Positions 19,529 through 29,516 of a stretch of DNA of 64,000 nt are shown here, piece after piece. Under the pieces are notes generated by a model. It did not search any database and was not told the DNA's origin. It saw only the letters and a list, made by a program, of their open reading frames with translations. Origin of the DNA: Cordilura impudica (Eukaryota; Arthropoda; Insecta; Diptera; Scathophagidae). The translations under genes and the position numbers were made by a program. Position 1 is the stretch's first letter; each line of letters starts with the position of its first letter. Location of the stretch: positions 166,535,279-166,599,278 of the forward strand of contig OY821519.1 of assembly GCA_963682025.1 (NCBI GenBank). The letters are read 5' to 3'.

Positions 19529-20850
19529 TACTAATTGGTTCTAGTCTCTTTTTGGCTTTCTACCGTACCACTACGAAAAACCTTTGACTTCGTGATAGTC
19601 TTTTGTACAAAAGCGAAAACTCTGTTTTTTTATTTTCATAATTTCGCATTTGACGGCAAACATTTGGTCTTTCGAAACGGATCTAAAAAGCAAATTTGGA
19701 TCTAAAAATATTTCATTTTGAAGACACCATCTTGGTAATAAAGGAAAAAGAAAAGAAGCAACTTCAGCAAAATCATCCATCTTGGTTATACAATGTATAA
19801 TATACATCATACACATCAACAACATTTTAAATTTTAAATTTGTTCAAAATAAACAAGTGCATATAGTTCAATTTATGTGAGCTTTTGTGAGTGAAAATCG
19901 CGTATTTTAAAAATAAAGAAAAATTTATTCGAAAATAAAAATTATCATTCATACTAAAAAGTATTTATTTGTTAATACTTTTTTATTCATTGCGATCATC
20001 TTACAACCCTTCGAAAGTTTTAGTTTATGCAGTACCTTTGTTTGACACTTTGTCATTCCTTTCGTTTTTTGGTACAATTTTGATCAACAGTGTGTTTGTT
20101 TAATTTTTTTTCTTGTAAAAATTTTTGAATAAATTTGTTTTGTTAAATTAAAGTAACATAAAACAGTGTAAAAATTGAGTGAATAATTAAGTTCTAACGT
20201 TAAATTACCTGTTGTTTAATTGGTTTGAAGAAAAGAAAAAAAAAAAAACAAAAGCCGCCGGGTTCGTGAAAGGTTTATTTGGAAAATTTTCTAATAATAT
20301 TTTCAGATATTAACATTGATCCTTTATACTAACGTACGTACAAACAAATATCAGTGTTTTGTTTTCTTTTTCTTTTTTTTTTTTTTGCCTTATTCGCAAG
20401 TAATAAGTTGTTTTTTTTATATACGCACATTATAAGCTGTGATAATTTTAAACATACCATAGGTTTGTGTGAACACAGTGTTGGTGTTGGTTTTTGTTTG
20501 TTTATTTTAATTGCAAGTTATCACCCTATTGTCCGTCATAGTCGCGACTTATTTAACGTGTTTTTTAAATTGAAAATTCTTTCCAATATTTTTATATCGG
20601 CATTTTTTTGTGAAATTCATTTACGAATTTAAAGTTGGTAAATATTTTTCGTTAATTTTCGGAAATTTTCGTTTGTTTAATTTTTTTGATTTAAATATTT
20701 TTTTTAAATTTATTTAATAAAAAAAGCCGCGTTGGATATTTTCATTACAGATTCGGATGCTCTCTTTAAATATGAAGCGAGATTAATGATATACGCGAAG
20801 AGCTTCATTCGGTTTTCCATCTTGAGGTAAGAGGGAAGAAAGTAAACTTG
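19529..20850 (+). other. BEL leader (right arm), no gene
   Basis: 1.3 kb of AT-rich sequence between LTR and gag with long A- and T-runs (18 to 20 bases near 20380 and 20238). Short open frames on either strand lack family resemblance. I see no gene. Confidence 0.55.
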
Positions 20851-21948
20851 TTATGGGAACAAGCAAAATCTTCTTATCGCTCTTGTCTCAGTTATTTAAA
20901 AAATGCGAAAGATACGAAACATGACGATATTGACGCCGCGGAGGCAAAATACGAAGCCAGTTTTAACGCATTCGTTAATTGTTTATCGCGTATTGATGAA
21001 AAATGACGTAATTTGGAATCACATTCCAAGCTTCACGAGTAGCCGCCGGCTGTTAATGTCAGTTCGACTGACAAGTTTTGCCATAATTTAACGCTTCCAC
21101 CTTGTGACACTGACATTTTTGAGGGTGATTATTTATCTTGGCCCACTTTTAGGGATCTTTTTACCGCGGTCTACGTTAATAACTCCCGTCTTAGCAACAT
21201 CGAACGCTTATGCCATTTGGTTAGGAAAACCAGTGGTGAAGCGCGGGAAATAGTGTCGAAATGCCCTCTTACCAATCAAGGGTTTGATGTGGCATGGAAA
21301 AATTTAATCCTCGTATGCTTGCCAATAATCAACTCAAAGCACATTTCCTTCCATTTCTTGGAAATTAGTGTAGGGTTAAAATCTTTACAACGCGGTATTA
21401 ATGGTTGCCTTACAGCTATGTGTATTTATGACATTTCGAAAAACAGCTGGGATCCAATATTAGTGTTTTTATGTATTCAGCGGTTACCGACCAATACTGG
21501 TAATCTTTGGGAGCAGAGTATAAAAGACAAGGCGGCATTGTCTCTCTGGAAGGATTTGGATCAGTTTCTGACAGAGAGCTCCCGGACATTGGACTGCCTT
21601 CGGGACTTGCGAAATTCAGAACCTCCCAAACGGTCAACAGATCATAAAGTCAAAGCGCATCATACAAATGCTTCTTCCTCTTCTTCTTCGAATGCAAATT
21701 GCATTTTGTGCAAAAATCAGGTGCATTTCTTACGATCTTGTTATTTTAAAAGTCTATCTGTTTCCGACAGATATTCGGCCGTGAAAAAGTTTCATTGTTG
21801 TGTCACTTGCCTATCAAGGACACATGAAGCGAAAAATTGTAGTAGCATTCATAATTGTTCGATTTGTAATAAGCGCATTCTGACGGTGCCACTAGGGAGA
21901 GTAATAATTCGGCTTTGGGTGCGAATTCGGCTACGGCCTCTCGACTGA
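20851..21948 (+). pseudogene. BEL gag (right copy)
   Basis: N-terminal helical part LLWEQAKSSYRSCLSYLKN through CLSRIDEK (20851-21003), a stop, then SWPTFRDLFTAVYVNNSRLS and LVRKTSGEAREIVSKCPLTN (the BEL/Pao gag DUF-type segment), a frameshift at ~21303, and the long frame 21340-21890 ending in a Cys-rich nucleocapsid (CILCKNQVHFLRSC, CCVTCLSRTHEAKNC, CSICNKR). Structural protein for particle assembly and RNA packaging. At least one stop and two frameshifts, most of them shared with the left arm. Confidence 0.8.
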
Positions 21949-22520
21949 ACAACGCCATACCTACGAATTCTTTCCCCTCTACTTCAAATGGTCATAATAG
22001 TGCTCCTTCGAATCGCCAGGAATTTCATACCTCGGAAAATAGGATCGTACTTTTAGGGACAGCAATGGTTCATCAGGGTATTACGTACTCAGCCCGGGCA
22101 CTTATTGACCCGGCTTCTGAAGCGTCGTTTATTTCTGAATGGCCTCAAAATCGCCTGAACTTTCGACGCATGAATGCTCAAATTTCAGGTGTGAATCAGG
22201 CTGTCTCTGCCACTTCACGGAAAATTTGTCTTATTAAAGTTGACTCTCCTATGGACTCATATTTTATATTGGAGACTATGGCACTTGTTTTACCAAATAT
22301 ATCTGGTAATTTGCCATCTTTTACAATTCCTTCCTTTATTAAGGAAAATTTGCCAAACTTTCGGCTGGCTGATATCAATTTTTGTAATAGCAGATCTGTG
22401 GATCTTTTACTAGGTGCTGACTTATATCCGAAAATTTTGTTAGGAGAAATTCGTCGAGATCTTTTGGGTTCATTATTGGCACAAAATACGGTTTTCGATT
22501 GGATTACTACCAATTTGTAA
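21915..22520 (+). pseudogene. BEL aspartic protease region (right copy)
   Basis: A 201-codon open frame. SARALIDPASEASFISEWPQ holds the probable catalytic Asp, followed by LVLPNISGNLPSFTIPS and VDLLLGADLYPKILLGEIRR, the conserved block found between protease and RT in BEL/Pao polyproteins. Open here but frameshifted in the left arm. It ends at a TAA before the RT, where the intact family would read through. Confidence 0.8.
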
Positions 22521-22685
22521 ACCTCATGTTCAAGTCTATTCTACTAAGGTTGAATTTTAGGAAGAAGATTGCTGAATAGAAATCTTCTTAGATTTTGGGA
22601 ACTTAGGAGAATCCTAAAAAGAAAATGTTATCTACTTCTGATAAAATTTGCTAGGAGAATTTTAGGAAAACTACTCGCCGAGGTT

Positions 22686-23484
22686 CAGATGGTCGTTATT
22701 TTGTGACCTTTCCTTTTAAAACTGAATTTCCTCAGCATTTGAATTTGGGTATATCTCGTACGAGTATTTTGAAGCTATTCTATAGGACTAAGTCTTCTCT
22801 TATACGGAAACCTGAAATTAAGGAGATGTATGATAACGTCGTTCGAGAATATTTGGACTTAGATCATATGAAACTTGTTTCAACCCCTCCCCCAGCAGCT
22901 ACTTTTGCATGCTATTTACCGCATCACCCAGTCGGTAAACCCGAACGAAAGACCACAAAATTACGAGTCGTTCTCAACGCTTCGAATAAAACTTCGAACG
23001 GTAATAGTCTTACGACTGCCTTTATGTCGGACCTACTTTACAGGCTGACTCAGTCCTCTTAATCTTAAGATGAAGGCTTTTTAGGTTTGTTTTCAATTGC
23101 GATATCACGCAAATGTATAGACAGATAAGGATCGATTCTTCTCATACTCCATTTCAACGTATCTTGTTTGGAAATTCTCCGACGGAGGACGTTAAGGACT
23201 ATGAGTTGCAAACAGTGACTTTTGGCGTTAATTGCGCTCCTTATCTTGCCATTCGCACATTACTACAATTAGCGGACGATTCTGAAGCTGAATGCCATTT
23301 AGCATCACATACTTTACGAATGTGTATGTACGTTGATGACGTTTTAACAAGCACTCACGACATTGCAACTGCTTTGATCGCTCGTGATCAACTTATAGCG
23401 GCTTTGTCTTCTGCTAAATTTGAACTACGGAAATGGACACCTAACGAATTGATTTTTTGGACAGATTTCCTCCTGATCACTTAG
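22686..23484 (+). pseudogene. BEL reverse transcriptase (right copy)
   Basis: 22703-23062: LNLGISRTSILKLFYRTKSS, then LRVVLNASNKTSNGNSL. A frameshift at ~23010-23090 disrupts the link to NCDITQMYRQIRIDSSHTPF. The palm then runs FGVNCAPYLAIRTLLQLADD and MCMYVDDVLTSTH with the catalytic YVDD intact. The enzyme would copy element RNA to DNA in cytoplasmic particles. Confidence 0.85.
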
Positions 23485-24367
23485 TCGACGCTAAACTTTT
23501 AACGTTTGTGGAATCTAGTAGTTCTAAGACTTTGGGTATTAAATGGAACGCCCAACTGGACTCCTTTTATTTTAGTGTAAATCCTATTGCACATAAATCG
23601 AGCCATACTAAAAGGGAAGTTTTATCTCCGATCGCGAAGTTATTTGACCCTGTAGGTTGGTTAGGTCCAGTTGTTGTTGTTGCAAAGATGATCATGCAAA
23701 AAGTTTGGTTGGATAATATCAACTGGGATGATTCTCTTCCACTTTCAACGGAAAGCGAGTGGCAAAAGTTTGCTACTTCATATCATGAAGTCAACAGTAT
23801 ACAAATTCCTCGCTGGGTACATTATACACCTGATTCGTCCGTTGAACTTCATGTCTTTTTTGATGCCTCGGAAAAGGCATACGCGGGGGTGATTTATATT
23901 CGCATCGAAACCGCCAGCGGCGAAATCTATTCCCACTTGTTATTTTGTAAGACGGAAATGTCACCTATAAAATCGATTTCAATTCCGCGGCTTGAACTTT
24001 GCGGAGCAGTTTTGGCTTCAGAACTTTTGAAGACAGTGCGTAGCGAAATCCATATACGACTTAACCAGGTTTATTGTTGACTGATTCTACGATAGTCCTT
24101 TCGTGGTTAAAAAAGGGCCCTTGTTCTTGGACCACCTTCGGTGCGAATAGGGAGTGTAGAATTCAAGAAAATGTGGGCAAGCATAATTGGTACCATGTTA
24201 ACTCTGAGGATAATCCTGCTGATTTGGGTAGTCGTGGTATCTCTTCTTTGGAGCTTGCAGATAATGACCTTTGGTGGCATGGGCCAAACTGGCTTCGTCA
24301 GGAAAAGACAAAATGGAATTTTACTGATCTCTCTACTCTTGATACTGATATCGAAGGTCACGTGTAA
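23457..24367 (+). pseudogene. BEL RNase H and following domain (right copy)
   Basis: A 207-codon frame with GIKWNAQLDSFYF, REVLSPIAKLFDPVGWLGP, then VELHVFFDASEKAYAGVIYI and SISIPRLELCGAVLASELL. It then breaks at 24076 and continues in another frame with LTDSTIVLSWLKKGPCSW and SEDNPADLGSRGISSLELAD. Better preserved than the left-arm copy, which stops at PRLEL. Confidence 0.8.
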
Positions 24368-24479
24368 GGATTCATGCTTCGTTGTTTACTAAAAAAAAAG
24401 CTAAATTACGTTTAGCCAACGTAGCCCAAAAGTATCATTTTGCAGATGAATACAAATGTTTGATAGAGAAAAAACCGTT

Positions 24480-25509
24480 ATGTTCGACAAGTTTTCTGAT
24501 TCCATTGAATCCATTTATTGATGCAGAGGGTGTTATAAGGTTAAGCCACCATCTTTAACTTATACTGAACGGCATCCAATTATTTTGCCATATTCTAGCA
24601 GATTCACTCTACTTTTGACTGAATTTGTGCATTTAATTTAGTAACTTAGTGTTGCGAATCCTTCGCATAGAATACTGGTTTCCACGTTTGAAACCAAAAA
24701 TTCGTGGTCGCTGCAAACGGTGTATAATTGACCGAAAGCAGTCATGTATTTAAATTATGGTGGCTCTCCCTCCTGAAAGGACTACTCTTGATAGGTCTTT
24801 TGCTGTAACTGGTGTTGACTTTGCAGGGCCCTTTGATATTAAGAGTTTTACTGGCAGGGCTTGTAAAATTATTAAAGGCTACGTTTGCATTTTTGTATGC
24901 TTTTCTACGAAAGCAATCCACTTGGAAGCGACTTCGGACTTATCTTCGGCTACATTTGTTATCGGCATTTCATCGATTCATATCGCGACGGGGATGCCCA
25001 AGTACTATTTTTTCGGATAATGGTCCGAATTTTGTGGGCGCGTCGCGGGAATTGTAAAGTGATTTTCGAAATTTTCTTCGTGAATGTCAAACGACCGTAG
25101 GCTCCACATATGGGTGGCCTTTAGGAAGCCGGAGTAAAAAGTTTTAAAATTCACTTTCGAAAAGAAACGCAATCGTACAAATATACCTTTGATTGACGAA
25201 TCGCCTATTAGTTTACTTAATCGGTTCCGGAAGATGAAGGCAATTTCTCAGCATTTCTGCCAACGATGGAAAGAGGAATATTTAATGACCTTGCATAAAC
25301 GTTTTAAATGACAACATCCGATTAGTAATATTCAAGAAAATGATTCAGTCGTAATTTGTCATGAACAATTACCTCCAACTTCGTGGAGATTAGGTATCGT
25401 CGTAAAAGTTTACCCATGTAGTGACAGCCAGGTTACGGTGGTAGACGTACGCACTGCGAATGGAATTGTAAGACGACATATCGCAAAGCTGGTCCTTTTA
25501 CCCGCTTAA
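24480..25509 (+). pseudogene. BEL integrase (right copy)
   Basis: The zinc-binding segment around 24560-24740 is broken. The core reads [20 protein letters not shown] (first catalytic Asp), [20 protein letters not shown], then breaks before the DNGPNFVGA segment, which is still legible in another frame at ~25017-25050 (second Asp). The C-terminal part (MKAISQHFCQRWKEEYL; VVDVRTANGIVRRHIAKLVL) ends at a TAA at ~25509. The Glu of the triad lies in a badly shifted stretch and I cannot confirm it. Confidence 0.75.
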
Positions 25510-25891
25510 AAACAGCAATTTTCATCTTCGTCGTTAACCTATGTTATCTCTTAAGAATTATGGTCGCATTACCACTTGTTATCTTGGATAATATCGGGTC
25601 AATGGACCTCTTAATAAAGCTCCAGCTTTGCTGATCAGGTCCCATGGACCTCCTAATAAACTTCCAGTTCTCTGATCAGGTCTCCTCGACCTTTAATAAA
25701 CATACGGCTATGCTGGTCAGGTATACTGGATCTCTTAATAAATATTAGTTATAAGTGTTTTTGAAAAAAATAAATTAATAAAATAATACAAAAAGCTCAC
25801 TTGAACTATACATGTCTTTTTCATTTCTAGCTTATATCATATAAATTTAAGTATATATTATAAGTTTTATTGCACCATATCTGGATGGCAA
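25510..25891 (+). other. BEL 3' untranslated region with 41-bp repeats
   Basis: Between the pol stop and the 3' LTR. 25597-25748 is a tandem array of a 41-bp unit (starts at 25597, 25638, 25679, 25720), each with GGTC..TGGACCTC.TAATAAA and CTGATCA. The remainder is AT-rich. No gene. Confidence 0.75.
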
Positions 25892-26100
25892 TGTTTAAGC
25901 ACAAATGCTTAATTTTGTACATATTTTCATACTTGTACCACGGTTAAATATTAACCCCCTTTTGGGTTAATAACTAGTTGGAATCTATTTAACTCCACTT
26001 TTTAACATCTTTTTTAGGAGTTTTTACATAGGTTCTAACTAGTAAAACCGTTAACGGTACCCTAAAACATTGTTTCTCACCCTCTTACATATCTAACTAC
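25892..26100 (+). repeat. BEL 3' LTR
   Basis: Starts TGTTTAAGCACAAATGC after GGATGGCAA (probable polypurine-type tract). Aligns with 19320-19528 over its full length with scattered substitutions. Confidence 0.75.
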
Positions 26101-26108
26101 TTCCAATA

Positions 26109-26762
26109 TGAACGAAGCAGTGTCTAAATTTGTAAACAGTTGCACAGAGGCAACTGGCCAACAAAATTCCATTTTATATTACAAACAAGGACAAAATACG
26201 CTCTACCGCGGACATAATAGAAAATTCCGTAGGGGAAATAATTACTCAAGGAGTAATAATGGAAATAACAATAATAGTAATATAAATAAAAACAAAACCA
26301 TGGCTATAATGGTAACGGCAATAGATACAGAAATTACGTCCGAGCAATTGACTCCAACGAACATGATTCGGAAAACCCGAACGATCCCCTAAGATTAGAT
26401 TAATAAACAGGAAAGTGTACCATCTTAACCTTAACCTAGGTGTCTTCATACAGGTTTGTGTAAGTGACGATAAAATTCATATAACTTTACTAATAAAAAA
26501 TGAGCATTTTACACACAATCGGATAAATAGGAGCAGAATAACATCATTAAGCGGCATTGGTCAGGGTAACATAAAGTCAATAGGTACTACATTTTTAGAT
26601 ATAAAATACGGAACATTTTTGATACCACACCTTTTTCACGTAGTACATGATGATTTCCCAATACCTTGTGACGGGATTATAGGCATGGATTTCTTTAAAA
26701 AGTATAACTGCATACTTGAATTCAACGAAGATCACGAAGGCAATCGTACCGAGAGGTATTAG
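26109..26762 (+). pseudogene. Gypsy gag C-terminus and protease
   Basis: 26108-26392 carries an Arg/Gly/Asn-rich gag tail (TLYRGHNRKFRRGNNYSR, then an Asn-rich run) without zinc knuckles. 26415-26762 reads VCVSDDKIHITLLIKNEHF, LSGIGQGNIKSIGTTFLDI and IPCDGIIGMDFFKKYNC, the later half of a retropepsin as in mdg3-type elements. The catalytic DTG segment at the protease start is not visible because of a stop and frameshift at ~26390. Confidence 0.65.
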
Positions 26763-27049
26763 TGCCAAATCAGGAACCCCATCCGGGAGTGTTTATAGCT
26801 GGTGCTTTAGTAAGGACGGACAGAGCATTAATTCGTATACTGAACACTAATGATAGCACAATTAAACTGAAGCAACACAAAATACTAACTGAAGACGTCG
26901 GTAATTATGAAATATATAAAAATAGGTCATGCAAGGGACAGAGAAAATCAGAAATAATGGCAATTTTGGAGAAAAAATTTCCCGAATGTTTTAGAACTAC
27001 ACTGACGAAAATTTGTTCTGAATACACCGATATTTTTGGTCTAGAATAG

Positions 27050-27990
27050 GAGAAAATTACGACCAATAATTTTTACGAACAATGTTTAAGGGTGAAAGAT
27101 ACACAAACAGTATACATTAAAAGCTATCGTATACAACATACAGACAGAGAAGAAATTGGAAAACAGGTTAAAAACTCAAGGACGACGGAATAATTGAACC
27201 ATCTTGTTCCGAGTATAATAGTCCAATTCTGTTGGTCCCAAAGAAATGTCTCCCAAATTCTGAACAAAAACGATGGAGACTTGTGATAGATTATAGACAG
27301 ATTAATAGGAAATTGGTGGCGGATAAGTTCCCGCTGCCGACAATAGACGATATTCTAGATCAACTCGGCAGGGAAAAGTATTTTTCTTGCCTTGACTTAA
27401 TGTCGGGTTTCCATCAGATTGAATTGAATACTGAATCTAGAGACCTAACTTCATTTTCTACAAACATGGGTTCATATAGATTCACTAGACTACCATATGG
27501 TCTTAAGATAGCCCTCAACTCTTTTCAAAGAATGATGACAATTGCTTTTAGTGGCTTAAAGCCAGAACAAGCATTTTTATATATGGACGATTTAGTTGTC
27601 CTGGACTGTTTCGAAAAACATATGCTTTCAAACCTAACAGACGTTTTTGAATTGTTCTTAAGCACAATCTCAAATTGCATTCTGAAAAGTGTTTATTTTT
27701 TATGAATGAAGTCACATACCTGGGACACAAATGCACTGGTAAGGGCATCCTCCTGACGAAAATAAGTATTCAGCGATTAGGGATTATCCAACGCCAACAG
27801 ATGCAGATAGTGCGAAAAGGTTCGTACCCTTTTGCAGTTTCTATAGACGATTTATTAAGAATTTTTCTGAGTATTCAAGACACCTTACCAGACTTTCTAA
27901 AAAGGGAATACCATTCGAATGGACAAAGGAATGCAATGATGCTTTTAGCCATCTTAAAGAGGCACTAATTAACCCAACATTACTGCAATA
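27050..27990 (+). pseudogene. Gypsy reverse transcriptase
   Basis: RT motifs in order: SEYNSPILLVPKK (27205-27245), WRLVIDYRQINRKLVADKFP, YFSCLDLMSGFHQIELN, RFTRLPYGLKIALNSFQRMM and AFLYMDDLVVLD with the catalytic YMDD. Further shifted frames give NEVTYLGHKCTGKGIL, and FVRFYRRFIKNFSEYSRHL as legible remnants to ~27905. At least four frame breaks. Confidence 0.8.
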
Positions 27991-28696
27991 TCCAAACTTT
28001 GGGAAACAATTTTGTATTATCACAGATGCAAGCAAACAGGCTTGTGGTGCCGTGCTCACCCAAGCGCACAATGGAAAGCATCTTCCAGTAGCATATGCCT
28101 CGAAAAGCTTCATTACTACAATACCCAAGCTTTGGGAAACAATTTTGTATTACCACAGATGCAAGCAAACAGGCTTGTGGTGCCGTGCTCACCCAAGAGC
28201 ACAGTGTCAAACAGCCAAAACTATGAAACACGTTAAAAGCCCAATGATATTGACACAAACGCCGACAAAACCATTTGATAGCGTTATAATAGATACTGTA
28301 GGTCCATTGCCTAGATCATACAATGGCAATGAATATGCAGTCACTATGATATGTGATATGACAAAATATCTTGTGGTAATACCAATACAGGACAAAGGTG
28401 CTAAACCAATTGCAAAGGCAATTTTTGAGCAATTTATTCTTACACATGGTCCGATGAAGACGTTCATTTCGGATCATGGGTACAGAGTACAAAAATTCTG
28501 TGTTAGAAGAGCTATGTAATCTGCTTAAAATAAATACTCACTTATACTGCTCATCATTACCAAACAGTGGGTACAATAGAAAGAAGTCTCAGAACTTTCA
28601 ACGAGTATGTGAGATCTTACATAGCCGTTGATAGGAACGATTGGGATGAATGGCTTAGGTACTTCACTTACTGTTTTAATACAACGCCATCATGAC

Positions 28697-28746
<50 letters not shown>

Positions 28747-29115
28747 TGTTTTATTGAATTGCTATCTTATAAATCTATAAATATAAATCGTATAAATCTT
28801 ATAAATTACAGTGATAGCTAGTAACATTTGTAATATTAACATTGAGTTACAGTTGAGTTACAGTCCATATGTATTGTTTTTCGGTAGATTTCCAAATGAG
28901 TTTAAAGGGTTTAACAGAGTAGATAAAAATAGTCCACATTATAACATAGATGATTATGCAAAAGAAGTAAAATTTAGATTAGAAATAGCGTATAAGAGGG
29001 CCCGAGAGATGATAGATAGATCTAAGTTAATAAAGAAAATTAATTATGATAGGAACACATTAGATTATAATTTTAAAATACGGGACCTAGTTTTACTTAA
29101 AACGAACCCTCCCTA
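27990..29115 (+). pseudogene. Gypsy RNase H / integrase remnant with internal deletion
   Basis: Starts with RNase H residues FCIITDASKQACGAVLTQAH and LPVAYASKSF. A 74-bp block (27997-28070) is then duplicated at 28130-28203, and the sequence jumps to the integrase core (VKSPMILTQTPTKPFDSVII, DTVGPLP, AVTMICDMTKYLVVIP, KTFISDHG). The first catalytic Asp is in IIDTVG, the second in FISDHG; the Glu region (IERSLRTFNEYV) is legible at ~28576-28613. A ~170 bp (ATT)n-bearing insertion splits the C-terminal part (LFFGRFPNEFKGFNRVDKN, to 29116). Compare the intact relative at 62152-64000. Confidence 0.8.
28697..28743 (+). repeat. (ATT)n microsatellite inside gypsy integrase
   Basis: About 15 ATT units inside a ~170 bp stretch that interrupts the integrase reading between FNTTPS and SPYVLFFG. 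Confidence 0.9.
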
Positions 29116-29123
29116 AGGGGAGG
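29115..29123 (+). promoter_or_regulatory. Gypsy polypurine tract
   Basis: AAGGGGAGG immediately upstream of the 3' LTR (TGTAGC at 29124), where second-strand DNA synthesis would be primed. Confidence 0.75.
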
Positions 29124-29516
29124 TGTAGCATGAACCATATTTGTTATTACTATACCAAAACATTTTTGATTATCGAAATATAAAGATTTCATATTGCCCA
29201 CAAGCAATAAACGATCAACAATGTTTGTATTACTAACATTGCTTTATCGAATGTTTTGTGCATTTACAGCCAACCCTTTTGGTGTTGAGTAATAATCATT
29301 GCTTTATACATATCAATTGAGTTGCAGATGTGCTTTACGTTATCAAACTCCCTACTGTATATAGAACTGCTGTGTAAGCATATTGATAGTATAAATTTGG
29401 CTCAATTCTTTTCAATAAAGACATTCTTTGCTTAACATCCAGAGAGCTCTAGTTAGCTCTTGCAAAGAACTATTAAACCTTAATTAAATTGTTTTAATTT
29501 TAAATCTATCTTGATT
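29124..29516 (+). repeat. Gypsy 3' LTR
   Basis: 393 bases, TGTAGCATGAACC through CTATCTTGATT. Includes ~130 bases missing from the 5' LTR, with GTATATAGAAC (TATA-like) and TTCAATAAAGAC (poly(A)-signal-like). Followed by AAGGC, matching the 5' flank. Confidence 0.85.

Larger units (their letters stand above)
13799..24862. repeat. Right arm of giant inverted repeat
   Basis: Reverse complement of 1-11263, with private differences. It lacks the 9368-10240 insertion and has ~620 bp (14421-15040) missing from the left arm. Its outer limit cannot be set because the left arm runs off the window; homology is still running at 24862. Confidence 0.95.
19320..26100 (+). mobile_element. BEL/Pao retrotransposon, right copy (full span, defective)
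   Basis: About 6.8 kb between two 209-base LTR copies (19320-19528 and 25892-26100; several substitutions between them). Contains gag, protease, RT, RNase H and integrase in BEL order on the plus strand, all with frameshifts or stops. It sits inside the gag of the gypsy element. No target duplication is evident, and ~250 codons of gypsy gag expected around the site are missing, so the junction has been deleted or rearranged. Confidence 0.9.
17711..29516 (+). mobile_element. Ty3/gypsy element (mdg3/micropia-like) containing a nested BEL
   Basis: Bounded by LTRs 17711-17969 and 29124-29516, with a polypurine tract AAGGGGAGG just before the 3' LTR. Flanking bases AGGGC (17706-17710) and AAGGC (29517-29521) look like a slightly decayed target duplication. 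The LINE reading continues across the two sides, which proves the insertion. Without the BEL (19320-26100) its length is ~5 kb. Gag and pol are heavily damaged: the middle of gag is absent at the BEL junctions and a large piece between RNase H and integrase is deleted. Confidence 0.85.

Noticed and set aside
24107..24361. Antisense frames inside BEL pol (also 502-756, 2351-2668, 22196-22513)
   Set aside because: Shadows of the pol frame on the opposite strand, with no independent similarity.
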